NCBI RefSeq assembly: GCF_014639315.1
Contig: NZ_BMFY01000003.1
Location: 124,001 to 188,000, forward strand
Source: Sediminivirga luteola
Lineage (GTDB): Bacteria; Actinomycetota; Actinomycetes; Actinomycetales; Brevibacteriaceae
DNA length: 64,000 nucleotides
Direction: 5' to 3'
In this document: positions 8,977 to 20,091 of the stretch, piece after piece
Position numbering within the stretch: the stretch's first letter is position 1
Layout of the letters: each line of letters starts with the position of its first letter
The notes under the pieces: model-generated
Told to the model about the DNA's origin: nothing
The model's input: only the letters and a program-made list of their open reading frames with translations
Databases searched by the model: none
Program-made: the position numbers and the translations under genes

Positions 8977-10998
8977 GTGACTGAATCCACCACGACTTCC
9001 GAACAGCCTGCTGTGCGTTCCGGGAGCCTGACCGCCCTGCGGCTTCCCCAGCTGCAGCAGATCGCCGGCGATCTCGGCCTCAAGGGCGTTCGCCGGATGC
9101 GCAAGGGCGAGCTCATCGAGGCCATCCAGGCCGCCCAGAGCAACGGTTCCGGCCGCGGCGCCCAGTCCGGCCAGACCCAGGGCAAGCAGAACAACCAGAG
9201 CGCCCCGGCACCGTCCGCCGCGCCCGAGGCGCCCGCCGCCGAGCAGGCCCCCGAGGCCGCGCAGCGCGAGCAGAAGACCGAGGAGGGCGGCCGCGCCCCG
9301 CGCCGCCAGCGGGCCCCGCGCAAGTCCGCCACTGATGTATCAGCGGCGGTGGCGACTCAGGCCCCCGCTGCCGAGCAGGCTCCGGCCGCCGGCACGCTGG
9401 ACCAGCCCGGCACCGACTCCGCGGTCCAGACCGACAGCGCCACCCCGGCCGCGCAGGGGCAGCAGCCCGAGGCTCGGGACAACCGCGAGAACCAGGGCAG
9501 GGGCAACGGCGGTAACGAGCGCCGGGACCGCCAGCGCGGGGACAATCGTGACAACCGTTCGGGCGATCGCCAGGACGGGCGCGGCAACGACCGCCAGAGG
9601 GACGGCGGCCGCGACAACCGCGATGGCGACCGTCAGAACGGCGGCCGTGACAACCGGGACAACCGTGACGGGAGCAAGGACACCCGCGAGGATCGCTCTG
9701 GCGAGCAGCAGGGCCAGCGCGGCGGTGACAACCGCGACAACCGTGGCGATGACCGTGACGACCGCCGCGGCGGCCGCGGGCGCCGCGACCGCAAGCGCCG
9801 TGGCCGCGGCCGCGAGACCGAGGACGAGCCGCGCGCCGGCGAAGTGCTCATCCCGGTGGCCGGCATCCTGGACGTGCACGACAACTACGCATTCCTGCGC
9901 ACCTCCGGATACCTTCCCGGCCCCAATGACGTGTACGTCTCCATGGGCCAGATCAAGAAGAACGGCCTGCGCAAGGGCGATGCCATCACCGGTGCCGTAC
10001 GGCAGCCGCGCGAGGACGAGAAGCCGGGCAAGCGGGAGAAGTTCAACGCCCTGGTGCGCCTGGACACCGTCAACGGCCTGCCCGCCTCCGAATCCGGCCG
10101 CCGGGTGGAGTTCGGCAAGCTGACGCCGCTCTACCCCCAGGAGCGGCTGCGCCTGGAGAGCGCTCCGGAACTGCTGGCGCCGCGCATCATCGACCTGGTC
10201 TCGCCCATCGGCAAGGGCCAGCGCGGTCTGGTCGTCGCCCCGCCCAAGGCGGGCAAGACGACGGTGCTGCAGCAGATCGCCAACGCCATCACCACGAACA
10301 ACCCTGAGGTCCACCTCATGGTGGTGCTCGTCGACGAGCGCCCCGAGGAGGTCACGGACATGCAGCGCACGGTGAAGGGCGAGGTCATCGCCTCGACCTT
10401 CGACCGTCCCGCCGACGACCACACCTCCGTGGCCGAACTGGCCATCGAGCGCGCCAAGCGGCTCGTGGAGATGGGCTCGGACGTCGTGGTGCTGCTGGAC
10501 TCCATCACCCGCCTCGGACGCGCCTACAACCTGGCGCAGCCGGCCTCGGGACGCATCCTCTCCGGCGGCGTGGACGCCAATGCGCTCTACCCGCCCAAGC
10601 GGTTCTTCGGCGCGGCCCGGAACATCGAGGGCGGCGGTTCGCTGACCATCCTCGCCACCGCGCTGGTGGAGACCGGATCCAAGATGGACGAGGTCATCTT
10701 CGAGGAGTTCAAGGGCACCGGCAACATGGAGCTGCGGCTCTCGCGCCACCTCGCTGACAAGCGGATCTACCCGGCCGTCGACGTGAACGCCTCGGGCACC
10801 CGCCGCGAGGAGAACCTCATGAGCGGCGAGGAGACGAAGGTCATGTGGAAGCTCCGCCGGGTGCTCTCCGGCCTGGAGCAGCAGCAGGCGATCGAGCTCC
10901 TGCTGGGCAAGCTGAAGGACACCGGCTCCAACGCTGAGTTCCTGATGCAGGTGCAGAAGACGACGCCGCTGCCCAAGTCGGCCGCCGACGAGCACTAG
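8977..10998 (+). CDS. rho: Transcription termination factor Rho
   Basis: A hexameric RNA-dependent ATPase that terminates transcription. The start is GTG 8977 with GGGGGAAGGA six bases upstream, giving 673 aa against about 420 in E. coli. Domains: Rho N-terminal helix bundle (about residues 15-50), a low-complexity insertion (about 55-285) first Ala/Gln/Pro-rich and then packed with RDNR and GGRD repeats, the cold-shock-like RNA-binding domain ([20 protein letters not shown], from about 294), and the ATPase with P-loop [10 protein letters not shown] at about 420. The insertion is typical of high-GC Gram-positive Rho. A long leader precedes it and a strong hairpin follows it. Confidence 0.97.
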   Translation: MTESTTTSEQPAVRSGSLTALRLPQLQQIAGDLGLKGVRRMRKGELIEAIQAAQSNGSGRGAQSGQTQGKQNNQSAPAPSAAPEAPAAEQAPEAAQREQKTEEGGRAPRRQRAPRKSATDVSAAVATQAPAAEQAPAAGTLDQPGTDSAVQTDSATPAAQGQQPEARDNRENQGRGNGGNERRDRQRGDNRDNRSGDRQDGRGNDRQRDGGRDNRDGDRQNGGRDNRDNRDGSKDTREDRSGEQQGQRGGDNRDNRGDDRDDRRGGRGRRDRKRRGRGRETEDEPRAGEVLIPVAGILDVHDNYAFLRTSGYLPGPNDVYVSMGQIKKNGLRKGDAITGAVRQPREDEKPGKREKFNALVRLDTVNGLPASESGRRVEFGKLTPLYPQERLRLESAPELLAPRIIDLVSPIGKGQRGLVVAPPKAGKTTVLQQIANAITTNNPEVHLMVVLVDERPEEVTDMQRTVKGEVIASTFDRPADDHTSVAELAIERAKRLVEMGSDVVVLLDSITRLGRAYNLAQPASGRILSGGVDANALYPPKRFFGAARNIEGGGSLTILATALVETGSKMDEVIFEEFKGTGNMELRLSRHLADKRIYPAVDVNASGTRREENLMSGEETKVMWKLRRVLSGLEQQQAIELLLGKLKDTGSNAEFLMQVQKTTPLPKSAADEH

Positions 10999-11008
10999 CG
11001 AAGCACGT

Positions 11009-11061
11009 ACACGCGCATCCGCCCCGTGGCCTTTCCCAGGCTGCCGGGCGGGTGCGCGTGT
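11009..11061 (+). terminator. Hairpin terminator after rho
   Basis: Left arm ACACGCGCATCCGCC (11009-11023) and right arm GGCGGGTGCGCGTGT (11047-11061) pair over 15 bp with one U-G wobble and a 23-nt loop. There is no U-tract, as is common in high-GC bacteria. It separates rho from prfA. Confidence 0.65.
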
Positions 11062-11109
11062 CTCGTTGTGAGCGTGTAGCCGCCGTCCGCCGAAGGAGCC
11101 TTGAACACG

Positions 11110-12225
11110 ATGTCATCCCAGCCGTCCCCGCAGGAGTTCGCAGCGGTCAAGCCGCTGCTGGACGAACATCTCCGCGTGCAGGAGGAGCTCAGCGATCCCG
11201 AGGTGCACGCCAAGCCAGGCCTGGCCCGTAAGCTCGGTCGGCGCTACGCCGAGCTGAACGCGATCGTCGCCGGGTACCGGCGCTGGGAGCAAGCCGCGGC
11301 CGATCTCGCCGATGCCCGCGAGCTGGCCGCCGAGGATCCGGCGTTCGCGGAGGAAGCGGCGCGCCTGGAGACCGAGGTGGCGCAGTCCGCCGGTGAACTG
11401 CGCGAACTCCTCGTCCCGCGCGACCCCGACGACGGCCGGGACGTCATCCTGGAGATCAAGGCGGGCGAGGGCGGCGACGAATCGGCGCTGTTCGCCGGTG
11501 ACCTGTACCGGATGTACGTCCGGTACGCCGAGTCCCGGGGCTGGCGCACCGAGCTGGTGGACGCCACGCCGAGCGATCTGGGCGGCTGGCGGGATGTCTC
11601 GCTCGCGATCTCCAGCTCCAGCACCGAGCCGGGACAGGGCGTCTGGGGGCGGCTGAAGTTCGAGGGCGGGGTGCACCGGGTCCAGCGCGTGCCCGTCACC
11701 GAGTCCCAGGGGCGCATCCACACCTCCGCCGCCGGCGTGCTGGTGTTCCCCGAGGTGGAGGTGCCCGAGGAGGTCGACATCTCCCCGAACGACCTGCGCA
11801 TCGACGTCTACCGCTCCTCCGGGCCCGGCGGCCAGTCGGTGAACACCACGGATTCGGCCGTGCGCATCACCCACCTGCCCACCGGGATCGTGGCCAGCTG
11901 CCAGAACGAGAAGTCCCAGCTGCAGAACCGGGAGCAGGCCATGCGGATCCTCCGGGCGCGTCTGCTGGCGCGGCAGCAGGAGGAGGCCGAGGCCGAGGCC
12001 AGCGCCCACCGGAAGTCGCAGATCCGCACCGTGGACCGGTCCGAGCGGATCCGCACCTACAACTTCCCGGAGAACCGGATCGTGGATCACCGGACCGGCT
12101 ACAAGGCCTACAACCTGGACGCGGTCCTCGACGGCGATCTGGAACCGGTGATCGAGTCCTGCCTGCGCGCCGACCAGCAGGCCAGGCTGGACGAGGCCAC
12201 GGATCCCGCCACCCCGGGGGCGTGA
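11110..12225 (+). CDS. prfA: Peptide chain release factor 1
   Basis: A class I release factor recognising UAA/UAG and triggering peptidyl-tRNA hydrolysis in the ribosome. The GGQ motif is in [18 protein letters not shown]. Upstream is the segment [21 protein letters not shown] typical of RF1. It is 371 aa from ATG 11110. GAAGGAG ends 11 bases before this ATG; a TTG at 11101 would lie too close to it. The protein is the substrate of PrmC, encoded next with a TGATG overlap, the usual bacterial pairing. Confidence 0.96.
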   Translation: MSSQPSPQEFAAVKPLLDEHLRVQEELSDPEVHAKPGLARKLGRRYAELNAIVAGYRRWEQAAADLADARELAAEDPAFAEEAARLETEVAQSAGELRELLVPRDPDDGRDVILEIKAGEGGDESALFAGDLYRMYVRYAESRGWRTELVDATPSDLGGWRDVSLAISSSSTEPGQGVWGRLKFEGGVHRVQRVPVTESQGRIHTSAAGVLVFPEVEVPEEVDISPNDLRIDVYRSSGPGGQSVNTTDSAVRITHLPTGIVASCQNEKSQLQNREQAMRILRARLLARQQEEAEAEASAHRKSQIRTVDRSERIRTYNFPENRIVDHRTGYKAYNLDAVLDGDLEPVIESCLRADQQARLDEATDPATPGA

Positions 12226-13235
12226 TGACCGGCTACGACGCCGTGCTCGCCGAGGCCGCGCGCCGGCTCGCGGAGGCTGGTCTGCCGAGCCCCCGCGCCG
12301 ATGCGGAACTCCTCGCCGCGCACGCCGCCGGCGTGGAGCGCGGTGCCGTGCGCCGCGCCGCGCTGATGGCCGAGCCCATGCCGGGGGAGGTGCGCCGTCG
12401 CTTCGAGGAGCTGGTGGACGAGCGCCGCGCCCGCATCCCGCTCCAGCACCTGACCGGCACGGCCGCCTTCCGCACGCTGACCGTCGAGGTGGGCCCCGGC
12501 GTCTTCGTGCCGCGGCCGGAGACCGAGCTGATCGTGGACCTGGTCGCGAGTCTGAGCCCGGAGGCGAGGCGGATCGTCGATCTGTGCGCCGGCTCTGCCG
12601 CGTTGACCATCTCCCTGGCCGCCGAACTTCCCGGCACCGAGGTCTACGGGGTGGAGCTCAGCGAGCAGGCGCTCGCCTGGGCGCGCCGGAACGCCGCGGC
12701 CAACGCCGGCAGGATCGGCGCGGCCGGGTCGAGTCTGCACCTGCTTGCCGGTGACGCGCTCACGCAGGACCACCCCGGCAGCCCGCTGCGCACGGCCCTT
12801 GCCGGGGCCCAGGCGGATGCGGTGGTGAGCAATCCCCCCTACATCGCCGAAGGACAGGAGCCGCTCGATCCCGAGGTCCGGGACCATGATCCGGAGCTGG
12901 CGCTCTACGGCGGCGGTGAGGACGGGCTGCGCATCCCGGCCGGCGTCACGCGCGCCGCTGCGGCGCTGCTGGTCCCCGGCGGCGTGTTCATCTGCGAACA
13001 TGGAAGCGGCCAGGGTGCCGCGATGCGGGTGCTGCTGGGCCGTCACGGCTTCACCGGCATCACCACGCACCAGGATCTGGCCGGCCGCGACCGTTTCACC
13101 GCCGGCCGTAGCGCTCCGGGCGCGTCGCACCCGAGCGCTCTCAGGACCCGCCGGGCCGGTGCCGGTGTGCCGACGGCCCGGCCGGCAGGGCAAGGGCAGA
13201 ACCAGCAAGGAAGAAGGACGCCGTCGCATGAGTGA
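12225..13235 (+). CDS. prmC: Release factor glutamine methyltransferase PrmC
   Basis: An S-adenosylmethionine-dependent enzyme that N5-methylates the Gln of the GGQ motif in release factors. It has an N-terminal helical substrate domain and a Rossmann methyltransferase domain with the SAM loop VDLCAGSAALTISLAAELPG and the catalytic NPPY in VVSNPPYIAEGQEPLDPEV. It is 336 aa. The last 50 residues (Arg/Ala/Gly/Ser-rich) extend beyond the family core and overlap the Sua5 start by 8 nt. ATG 12225 overlaps the prfA stop; a GTG at 12222 is also possible. Confidence 0.94.
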   Translation: MTGYDAVLAEAARRLAEAGLPSPRADAELLAAHAAGVERGAVRRAALMAEPMPGEVRRRFEELVDERRARIPLQHLTGTAAFRTLTVEVGPGVFVPRPETELIVDLVASLSPEARRIVDLCAGSAALTISLAAELPGTEVYGVELSEQALAWARRNAAANAGRIGAAGSSLHLLAGDALTQDHPGSPLRTALAGAQADAVVSNPPYIAEGQEPLDPEVRDHDPELALYGGGEDGLRIPAGVTRAAAALLVPGGVFICEHGSGQGAAMRVLLGRHGFTGITTHQDLAGRDRFTAGRSAPGASHPSALRTRRAGAGVPTARPAGQGQNQQGRRTPSHE

Positions 13236-13899
13236 GGAACGCGGAGAGATCTACGACTGCACGAGCGAGAACGTGCGCAACCTGGTTCTCGAGGAGGCGG
13301 CGCGCACGCTCGCTGACGGTGAGCTGGTCGTGATGCCCACCGATACGGTGTACGGCGTCGCCGCCGATGCCTTCTCTCCCCGCGCCGTCCAGGACCTGCT
13401 GGCGGCCAAGGGCCGGGGCCGGGAGATGCCCCCGCCCGTCCTGATCGCCCGTCCCGCCGCCTTGGACGGGCTCGCCGCGGATGTGCATCCCCAGGCGCGT
13501 GCGCTGGCCGAGGAGTTCTGGCCCGGCGCGCTCACGCTCATCCTGACCGCCCAGCCCTCGCTCGACTGGGACCTGGGGGAGACCCACGGGACCGTCGCCC
13601 TGCGGATGCCCGATCATCCCATCGCACTGCAGCTGCTCGAGCGCACCGGGCCGCTGGCGGTCAGCAGCGCAAACCGCACCGGCATGCCGGCCGCGCTCGA
13701 GGCCGCCGCCGCGCAGGACATGCTCGGCGGAGCGGTCGCGGTGTACCTCGACGCCGGCCGCGCGCCCGGGGGAGAGGCCTCCACCATCGTCGACACCACC
13801 GTCAGCCCATTCCGGGTGGTCCGCCAGGGCGCCCTGCCGCTGGAACGGCTGCGCCAGGTGGTGCCCGATCTGGCCGCCGATGAAGGCGGAGCCGGCTAG
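13228..13899 (+). CDS. L-threonylcarbamoyladenylate synthase (Sua5/YrdC/TsaC)
   Basis: Forms threonylcarbamoyl-AMP from Thr, bicarbonate and ATP, the first step of the t6A37 modification of ANN-decoding tRNAs. Motifs: LVVMPTDTVYGVAADAFS near residue 35, a KGRGREMPPPVLI substrate loop, and SSANRTGMPA. It is 223 aa, a single YrdC domain without the Sua5 C-terminal domain. AGAAGGA lies about nine bases before ATG 13228. Its position after prfA-prmC and before a wecA-like gene is the standard actinobacterial order. Confidence 0.92.
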   Translation: MSEERGEIYDCTSENVRNLVLEEAARTLADGELVVMPTDTVYGVAADAFSPRAVQDLLAAKGRGREMPPPVLIARPAALDGLAADVHPQARALAEEFWPGALTLILTAQPSLDWDLGETHGTVALRMPDHPIALQLLERTGPLAVSSANRTGMPAALEAAAAQDMLGGAVAVYLDAGRAPGGEASTIVDTTVSPFRVVRQGALPLERLRQVVPDLAADEGGAG

Positions 13900-13903
13900 A
13901 GAC

Positions 13904-14962
13904 GTGCGCACCTATCTGCTCGTCCTGCTCGTCGCCGCGGCGGTGGCGTACCTGATGACGCCCATGGTCCGGCGGGTGGCCGAACGGGCGCTGATCTTCG
14001 CCCCGCTGCGGGAACGGGACGTGCACTCGGTGCCGACGCCGCGGCTGGGCGGCGTCGCGATCATGGGCGGCGTGCTGATGGCGTTCCTGGTGGCGAGCCA
14101 GACGCCGCTGCTGAGCGCGGTCTTCGCCGATCCGGCGCCGGTGTACGGCATCCTCGGGGCGGGCCTGCTGCTGTGCATCCTCGGCGTGATCGACGACATC
14201 TGGGACCTGACCTGGTTCACCAAGCTCGCCGGGCAGGTGCTGGCGGCGGGCATCATGGCCGTCAGCGGCGTGGCGCTGCTGAGCATCCCGCTGGGCGGCG
14301 TCATCGTCGGCTCCCAGCGGATGTCGATCGGCCTGACCATCCTGGTAGTCGTCGTGACGATCAACGCGGTCAACTTCGTCGACGGCCTGGACGGGCTGGC
14401 CGCCGGCACCGTCGCGATCGGCGGGACCGCGTTCTTCGTGTACAGCTACTGGCTGGTGCAGGACGCCTCCCCGGACTCCTACGCGAACCTCGCCACCCTG
14501 GTGACCGCCGCGCTCGTGGGCGCGTGCCTGGGGTTCCTGCCGCACAATTTCAACCCCGCGCGGATCTTCATGGGCGACTCCGGCTCGATGCTGATCGGGC
14601 TGCTGCTGGCCGCCTCCACCATCCGGGTGACCGGGCAGGTCGATCCGGCGCTGCTGAGCGACAGCCGCGTGGTGCCCACGCTGCTGCCGATCCTGTTGCC
14701 GATCGCGATCGTGCTGCTGCCGCTGGCGGATCTGGTGCTCGCGATCATCCGCCGCCTGATGGCCGGGAAGTCCCCGTTCTCCGCCGACGCCAAGCATCTG
14801 CACCACCGGATGCTGGCGCTGGGACATTCGCACGCGCGCGCCGTGCTGATCATGTACTGCTGGGTGGCGGTGATCGCATTCTCCAGCCTCGCGCTGCTGC
14901 GCTGGCCGGGGAGGCAGTCCTGCTCATGCTGCTCATCGGGCTGGGCACCACCCTGGTCCTGA
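13904..14962 (+). CDS. WecA/Rfe-like UDP-GlcNAc:undecaprenyl-phosphate transferase, apparent 3' frameshift
   Basis: A polytopic membrane enzyme of the MraY/WecA family that moves a sugar-1-phosphate onto undecaprenyl or decaprenyl phosphate to start cell-wall glycan synthesis. Motifs: RDVHSVPTPRLGG, GVIDDIWDLTWFTKL, NAVNFVDGLDGLAAG, FMGDSGSMLIG and the HHRMLALGHSH histidine loop. GTG 13904 gives the usual N-terminus; ATG 13880 would overlap Sua5. As read, the frame ends at 14962 in a Cys/Ser/Pro-rich tail (SCSCCSSG), unlike the family. A -1 shift at the GGGG of 14908-14911 restores a hydrophobic helix and ends at 15021, just overlapping atpI. I think the intact protein is about 371 aa. Confidence 0.88.
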   Translation: MRTYLLVLLVAAAVAYLMTPMVRRVAERALIFAPLRERDVHSVPTPRLGGVAIMGGVLMAFLVASQTPLLSAVFADPAPVYGILGAGLLLCILGVIDDIWDLTWFTKLAGQVLAAGIMAVSGVALLSIPLGGVIVGSQRMSIGLTILVVVVTINAVNFVDGLDGLAAGTVAIGGTAFFVYSYWLVQDASPDSYANLATLVTAALVGACLGFLPHNFNPARIFMGDSGSMLIGLLLAASTIRVTGQVDPALLSDSRVVPTLLPILLPIAIVLLPLADLVLAIIRRLMAGKSPFSADAKHLHHRMLALGHSHARAVLIMYCWVAVIAFSSLALLRWPGRQSCSCCSSGWAPPWS

Positions 14963-15021
14963 CGTTCTACCCGCTGGCACGCCGCTGGTGGTCGAGGAAG
15001 GAGCTGACGACACGTGACTGA
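14908..15021 (+). other. Displaced 3' end of the wecA-like gene (-1 frame)
   Basis: Read one base back from the GGGG run at 14908-14911, the sequence encodes EAVLLMLLIGLGTTLVL followed by TFYPLARRWWSRKELTTRD and a TGA at 15019-15021, eight bases into atpI. This supplies the last membrane helix and basic tail expected of the family. It is either a lost G in a homopolymer (mutation or sequencing error) or a site of ribosomal slippage. Confidence 0.7.
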
Positions 15022-15439
15022 GGCCGATGCTGAATGGAGGCGGCTCTGGCGGCGCATCCTGCTGACCGGGGTGGCGCTGATCGCCGCGGTGGCGGGGCTG
15101 GGCGCCCTCATCGGGTACTTCGTCGCCGGGCTGCCCGGGGTGTGGGGCGCGCTCGTCGGCGGTGGCCTGACCGCGGCCTTCGTCGGGATCTCCGCGGCTG
15201 TGATGTACCTCGGCAGGAACTGGTCGGTGACGATGCTCGCCGGCGGGCTCGGCCTGGGATTCGCCCTGAAGGTCCTGCTGTTCATGCTGGTGGTGCCCAG
15301 GCTCGCGGCGCAGGAGACGATCTACGGGCCGGTCGCGTTCTTCACCATCGTGGCCGCCGTGATCGGCTCGACCGCGCTGGAGGCGATGATGTTCCAGAAG
15401 GCCCGGATCCCCTATGTGGACCCCGATGCCGGACGCTGA
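15014..15439 (+). CDS. atpI: ATP synthase accessory protein I (AtpI-like)
   Basis: A small membrane protein of 141 aa with four predicted transmembrane helices (about residues 15-37, 42-65, 75-95 and 105-125). Its position just before atpB and its size fit the AtpI/subunit I family, thought to assist assembly of the c-ring and possibly magnesium uptake. Sequence conservation in this family is low, so the call leans on context. The start is GTG 15014 and overlaps the restored 3' end of the wecA-like gene. Confidence 0.75.
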   Translation: MTEADAEWRRLWRRILLTGVALIAAVAGLGALIGYFVAGLPGVWGALVGGGLTAAFVGISAAVMYLGRNWSVTMLAGGLGLGFALKVLLFMLVVPRLAAQETIYGPVAFFTIVAAVIGSTALEAMMFQKARIPYVDPDAGR

Positions 15440-15543
15440 TCCGCTCCTGGTCCCGTCATCGGGGAGAGCCTGGGCGGGCGCGCACCCGCACGCCGGCGAG
15501 GGGCCGTGCCCGCAGCCGCCGGCACCGGCCGCCCGCCGGCGGT

Positions 15544-15572
15544 TTGTGAGGCTGTTCGACGCTTGGTAGAGT
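15544..15572 (+). promoter_or_regulatory. Promoter of the atp operon in the 336-nt atpI-atpB gap
   Basis: -35 TTGTGA (15544-15549), a 17-nt spacer, and -10 TAGAGT (15567-15572). Transcription would start near 15579, leaving a leader of about 195 nt before atpB at 15776. Apart from this, the 15440-15775 gap holds no recognisable gene. Confidence 0.6.
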
Positions 15573-15775
15573 GACCGTTGGCGATTGTGATGTTGTTCGC
15601 AGCTAGCTCGCTGGGGAGCGCCAGGATCGACGCTGCCGGCTCCAGCCGGCAACCGCGACCGGCTCGCCCGCCGCGACGACGCCGACGTCGCCCACTGATC
15701 GCTGTTTGCCGGACCGCCGGAGCCCACACCGCAGACCTTGCGCTGTGGTAGGGCCAGGCCCGACTATGGGAGAGT

Positions 15776-16600
15776 ATGCACATCGTGGACGTCGTGACCG
15801 CGGCCGGAACCATCGCCCTCGCAGCCGAAGGCAGCGCGTTCCACCCGCCGTCGATGAAGGACTTCTTCCCGCCGGCCATCTGGTTCGAAGGCACCCCGTT
15901 CGAGGTCAACCGCATCGTCCTGATCCGGTTCCTGGCCATCGGCCTGCTCCTGGGCTTCTTCGCCCTCGTGATCCGCAAGCTCGCCGTGGTGCCCTCCCGG
16001 GGGCAGTCCGTCGCCGAGATGCTCCTGGACTTCGTCCGGGTGAACATCGTCGAGGAGTCGATGGGCAAGGAGAAGGCCAAGCGCTTCCTGCCGCTCATCA
16101 CGACCATCTTCTTCCTGGTCCTCTCGCTCAACCTGATGGGCTTCATCCCCGGCATCAACATGGCCGGCACCGCCACCATCGCCGTGCCGCTGCTGCTGGC
16201 CCTGATCGTCTACGTCACCTATCACGCCGCGGGCGTGCAGGCGCAGGGACTGGGCCACTACGTGAAGAACCAGATCGTGCTGCCGGGCGTGCCCTGGCCG
16301 CTGCACATCATCCTGATCCCGATCGAGTTCCTCACCAAGTTCGTGATCCAGCCGGCCACGCTGACGCTGCGTCTGACCATCAACATGATGGTCGGCCACC
16401 TGCTTCTGGTGCTGTGCTTCGCCGCCACCTGGTTCTTCTTCTTCGACGCCTCCGTCGGTTTCAAGGCGTTCGGCTTCCTCACCCTCTTCGGCGGGATCTT
16501 CATGACACTGCTGAAGACCCTGGTCGCATTCCTGCAGGCCTACATCTTCGCGCTGCTCGCCTCCATCTACATCAACCAGGCGATGGCCGAAGAGCACTGA
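15776..16600 (+). CDS. atpB: F1Fo ATP synthase subunit a
   Basis: The membrane stator subunit that forms the proton half-channels with the c-ring. It is 274 aa with five to six hydrophobic helices. The essential arginine lies in TLTLRLTINMMVGHLLLVL. The conserved segment SLNLMGFIPG is at about residue 120. A short N-terminal hydrophilic part (HPPSMKDFFPPAIWF) is typical of actinobacteria. ATG 15776 follows a GGGAGAGT sequence. It begins the atpBEFHAGDC operon. Confidence 0.96.
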   Translation: MHIVDVVTAAGTIALAAEGSAFHPPSMKDFFPPAIWFEGTPFEVNRIVLIRFLAIGLLLGFFALVIRKLAVVPSRGQSVAEMLLDFVRVNIVEESMGKEKAKRFLPLITTIFFLVLSLNLMGFIPGINMAGTATIAVPLLLALIVYVTYHAAGVQAQGLGHYVKNQIVLPGVPWPLHIILIPIEFLTKFVIQPATLTLRLTINMMVGHLLLVLCFAATWFFFFDASVGFKAFGFLTLFGGIFMTLLKTLVAFLQAYIFALLASIYINQAMAEEH

Positions 16601-16924
<324 letters not shown>

Positions 16925-16943
16925 TCCAAAGGAACTGACTCTT

Positions 16944-17510
16944 ATGACTTCGGTGCACATCGCCGCCGGCGGCGACGATATCTCGGGCGCAGACCTGTTC
17001 TTCCCGCCGCTTTACGACATCGTGTGGAGCGCGGTCGTCATCGCGATCGTCTTCTTCGCGTTCTGGAAGTGGATCCTGCCGTCGTTCAAGCGGGTGCTCG
17101 ACGAGCGTGCGGAGAAGATCCAGGGCGGCATCGAGAAGGCCGAGCGCGTCCAGGCCGAGGCCGATGCCGCGCTTGCCGAGTATCAGCAGCAGCTCGCCGA
17201 AGGCCGGGCCGAGGCGGCCAGGCTCCGCGCCGAGGCGCAGGAGGAAGGCAAGCAGATCATCGCCGAGCTCAAGGCCCAGGCCAACGCCGAGGCCGAGCGG
17301 ATCACCCAGGCAGCCCACGCGCAGATCGAGGCCGAACGCCAGCAGGCACTCGTCTCGCTGCGGCAGGATGTCGGGGAGCTCGCCACCGAGCTGGCCTCGC
17401 GGATCGTGGGCGAGACCCTCGCCGACGACGCCCGTGCCGCCGCTGTCGTCGACCGTTTCATCGCCGATCTGGAGGCCTCGCAGGCTTCCGGCGCGGCTGC
17501 GAAGGAGTAA
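16944..17510 (+). CDS. atpF: F1Fo ATP synthase subunit b
   Basis: The peripheral stalk subunit, 188 aa. It has one N-terminal transmembrane helix (about residues 25-46, DIVWSAVVIAIVFFAFWKWI) followed by a long charged Ala/Glu/Arg-rich coiled coil to about residue 150 that dimerises and binds the delta subunit. It is encoded 19 nt after atpE and 7 nt before atpH, in standard order. Confidence 0.95.
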   Translation: MTSVHIAAGGDDISGADLFFPPLYDIVWSAVVIAIVFFAFWKWILPSFKRVLDERAEKIQGGIEKAERVQAEADAALAEYQQQLAEGRAEAARLRAEAQEEGKQIIAELKAQANAEAERITQAAHAQIEAERQQALVSLRQDVGELATELASRIVGETLADDARAAAVVDRFIADLEASQASGAAAKE

Positions 17511-17517
17511 TCGTAAG

Positions 17518-18327
17518 ATGCGTGGAGCGAGCAGAGAGTCCCTGGCCCAGCTCCTTCAGGAGCTGAAGCCCAAGCTGGAGGGACCCGGCGCAGCCGAGAC
17601 GGGGGAGCAGCTGCTCGACGCCGTCTCGGTGCTGGACTCCTCGGCACCGCTGCGCCGCTCGCTCGCCGACACCGCGGTGGCGGCGGAGGCCAAGACCTCG
17701 CTGCTCGACGGCCTCTTCGGCTCGCGTCTGGGGGCGGAGGCCCTCGGCGTGCTCCAGGCCGTGGCGGCCAAGCGTTGGGCCAGCGCCCAGGAGTTCGTCA
17801 GCGGCGCGGAGCACCTTGCCGTGACCGCCCTGGCGAGCGCGGCCCGCGAGGCGGGGAGGCTCGCGGACACCGAGGCCCAGCTGTTCGGCTTCGGCGCGAC
17901 GGTAACGGGGTCCCACGAGTTGCAGCGCGCTTTCGCCAGCCACGACGCCCCGGCGACGGCCAAGCGGGAACTGGCGCACTCGCTCGTGGCCGGGAAGGTC
18001 TCCCCGGAGGCCGCCATCCTGATCGGCCAGGCGGCGGCGCATCCGCGCGGCCGCCGGGTGACCCAGGCGCTGGAGGACTACGCGGGGATCGTGGCGTCGC
18101 TGCAGTCCCGTGAGGTCGCCGAGGTGACCGTGGCCGCAGCCCTGAGCGCGGAACAGGAACAGCAGCTCGCCGCACGCCTGGCCGGCGTGTTCGGACGGGA
18201 GCTCGTCCTCAACGTGAGCGTCGATCCGGGCGTGCTCGGCGGCGTCCGGGTCCGCGTCGGTGACGAGGTCATCGACGACACGGTGGCCGGCCGGCTCACC
18301 GCGGTCCGGCGGAAGATCGCCGGCTAG
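17518..18327 (+). CDS. atpH: F1Fo ATP synthase subunit delta
   Basis: The OSCP/delta subunit connecting the b stalk to the top of F1. From ATG 17518 it is 269 aa, longer than E. coli delta (177 aa) but usual for actinobacteria. The conserved C-terminal part has EVAEVTVAAALSAEQEQQLA and DPGVLGGVRVRVGDEVIDDT, matching the family signature for delta. It is encoded 7 nt after atpF and 114 nt before atpA. Confidence 0.94.
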   Translation: MRGASRESLAQLLQELKPKLEGPGAAETGEQLLDAVSVLDSSAPLRRSLADTAVAAEAKTSLLDGLFGSRLGAEALGVLQAVAAKRWASAQEFVSGAEHLAVTALASAAREAGRLADTEAQLFGFGATVTGSHELQRAFASHDAPATAKRELAHSLVAGKVSPEAAILIGQAAAHPRGRRVTQALEDYAGIVASLQSREVAEVTVAAALSAEQEQQLAARLAGVFGRELVLNVSVDPGVLGGVRVRVGDEVIDDTVAGRLTAVRRKIAG

Positions 18328-18441
18328 GAGCATCAGCCCGGGGCGGCCGGGCACCCACGTACAGCAGTCTTCAAACGGTCTTTTTCGGTCGTACGTCGGC
18401 GAGGATCGCGACGCGAGAGTGAAGGAATCAGAGGAACCACG

Positions 18442-20070
<1,629 letters not shown>

Positions 20071-20091
20071 CGGCAAAGGAAGTAGGGAGAC

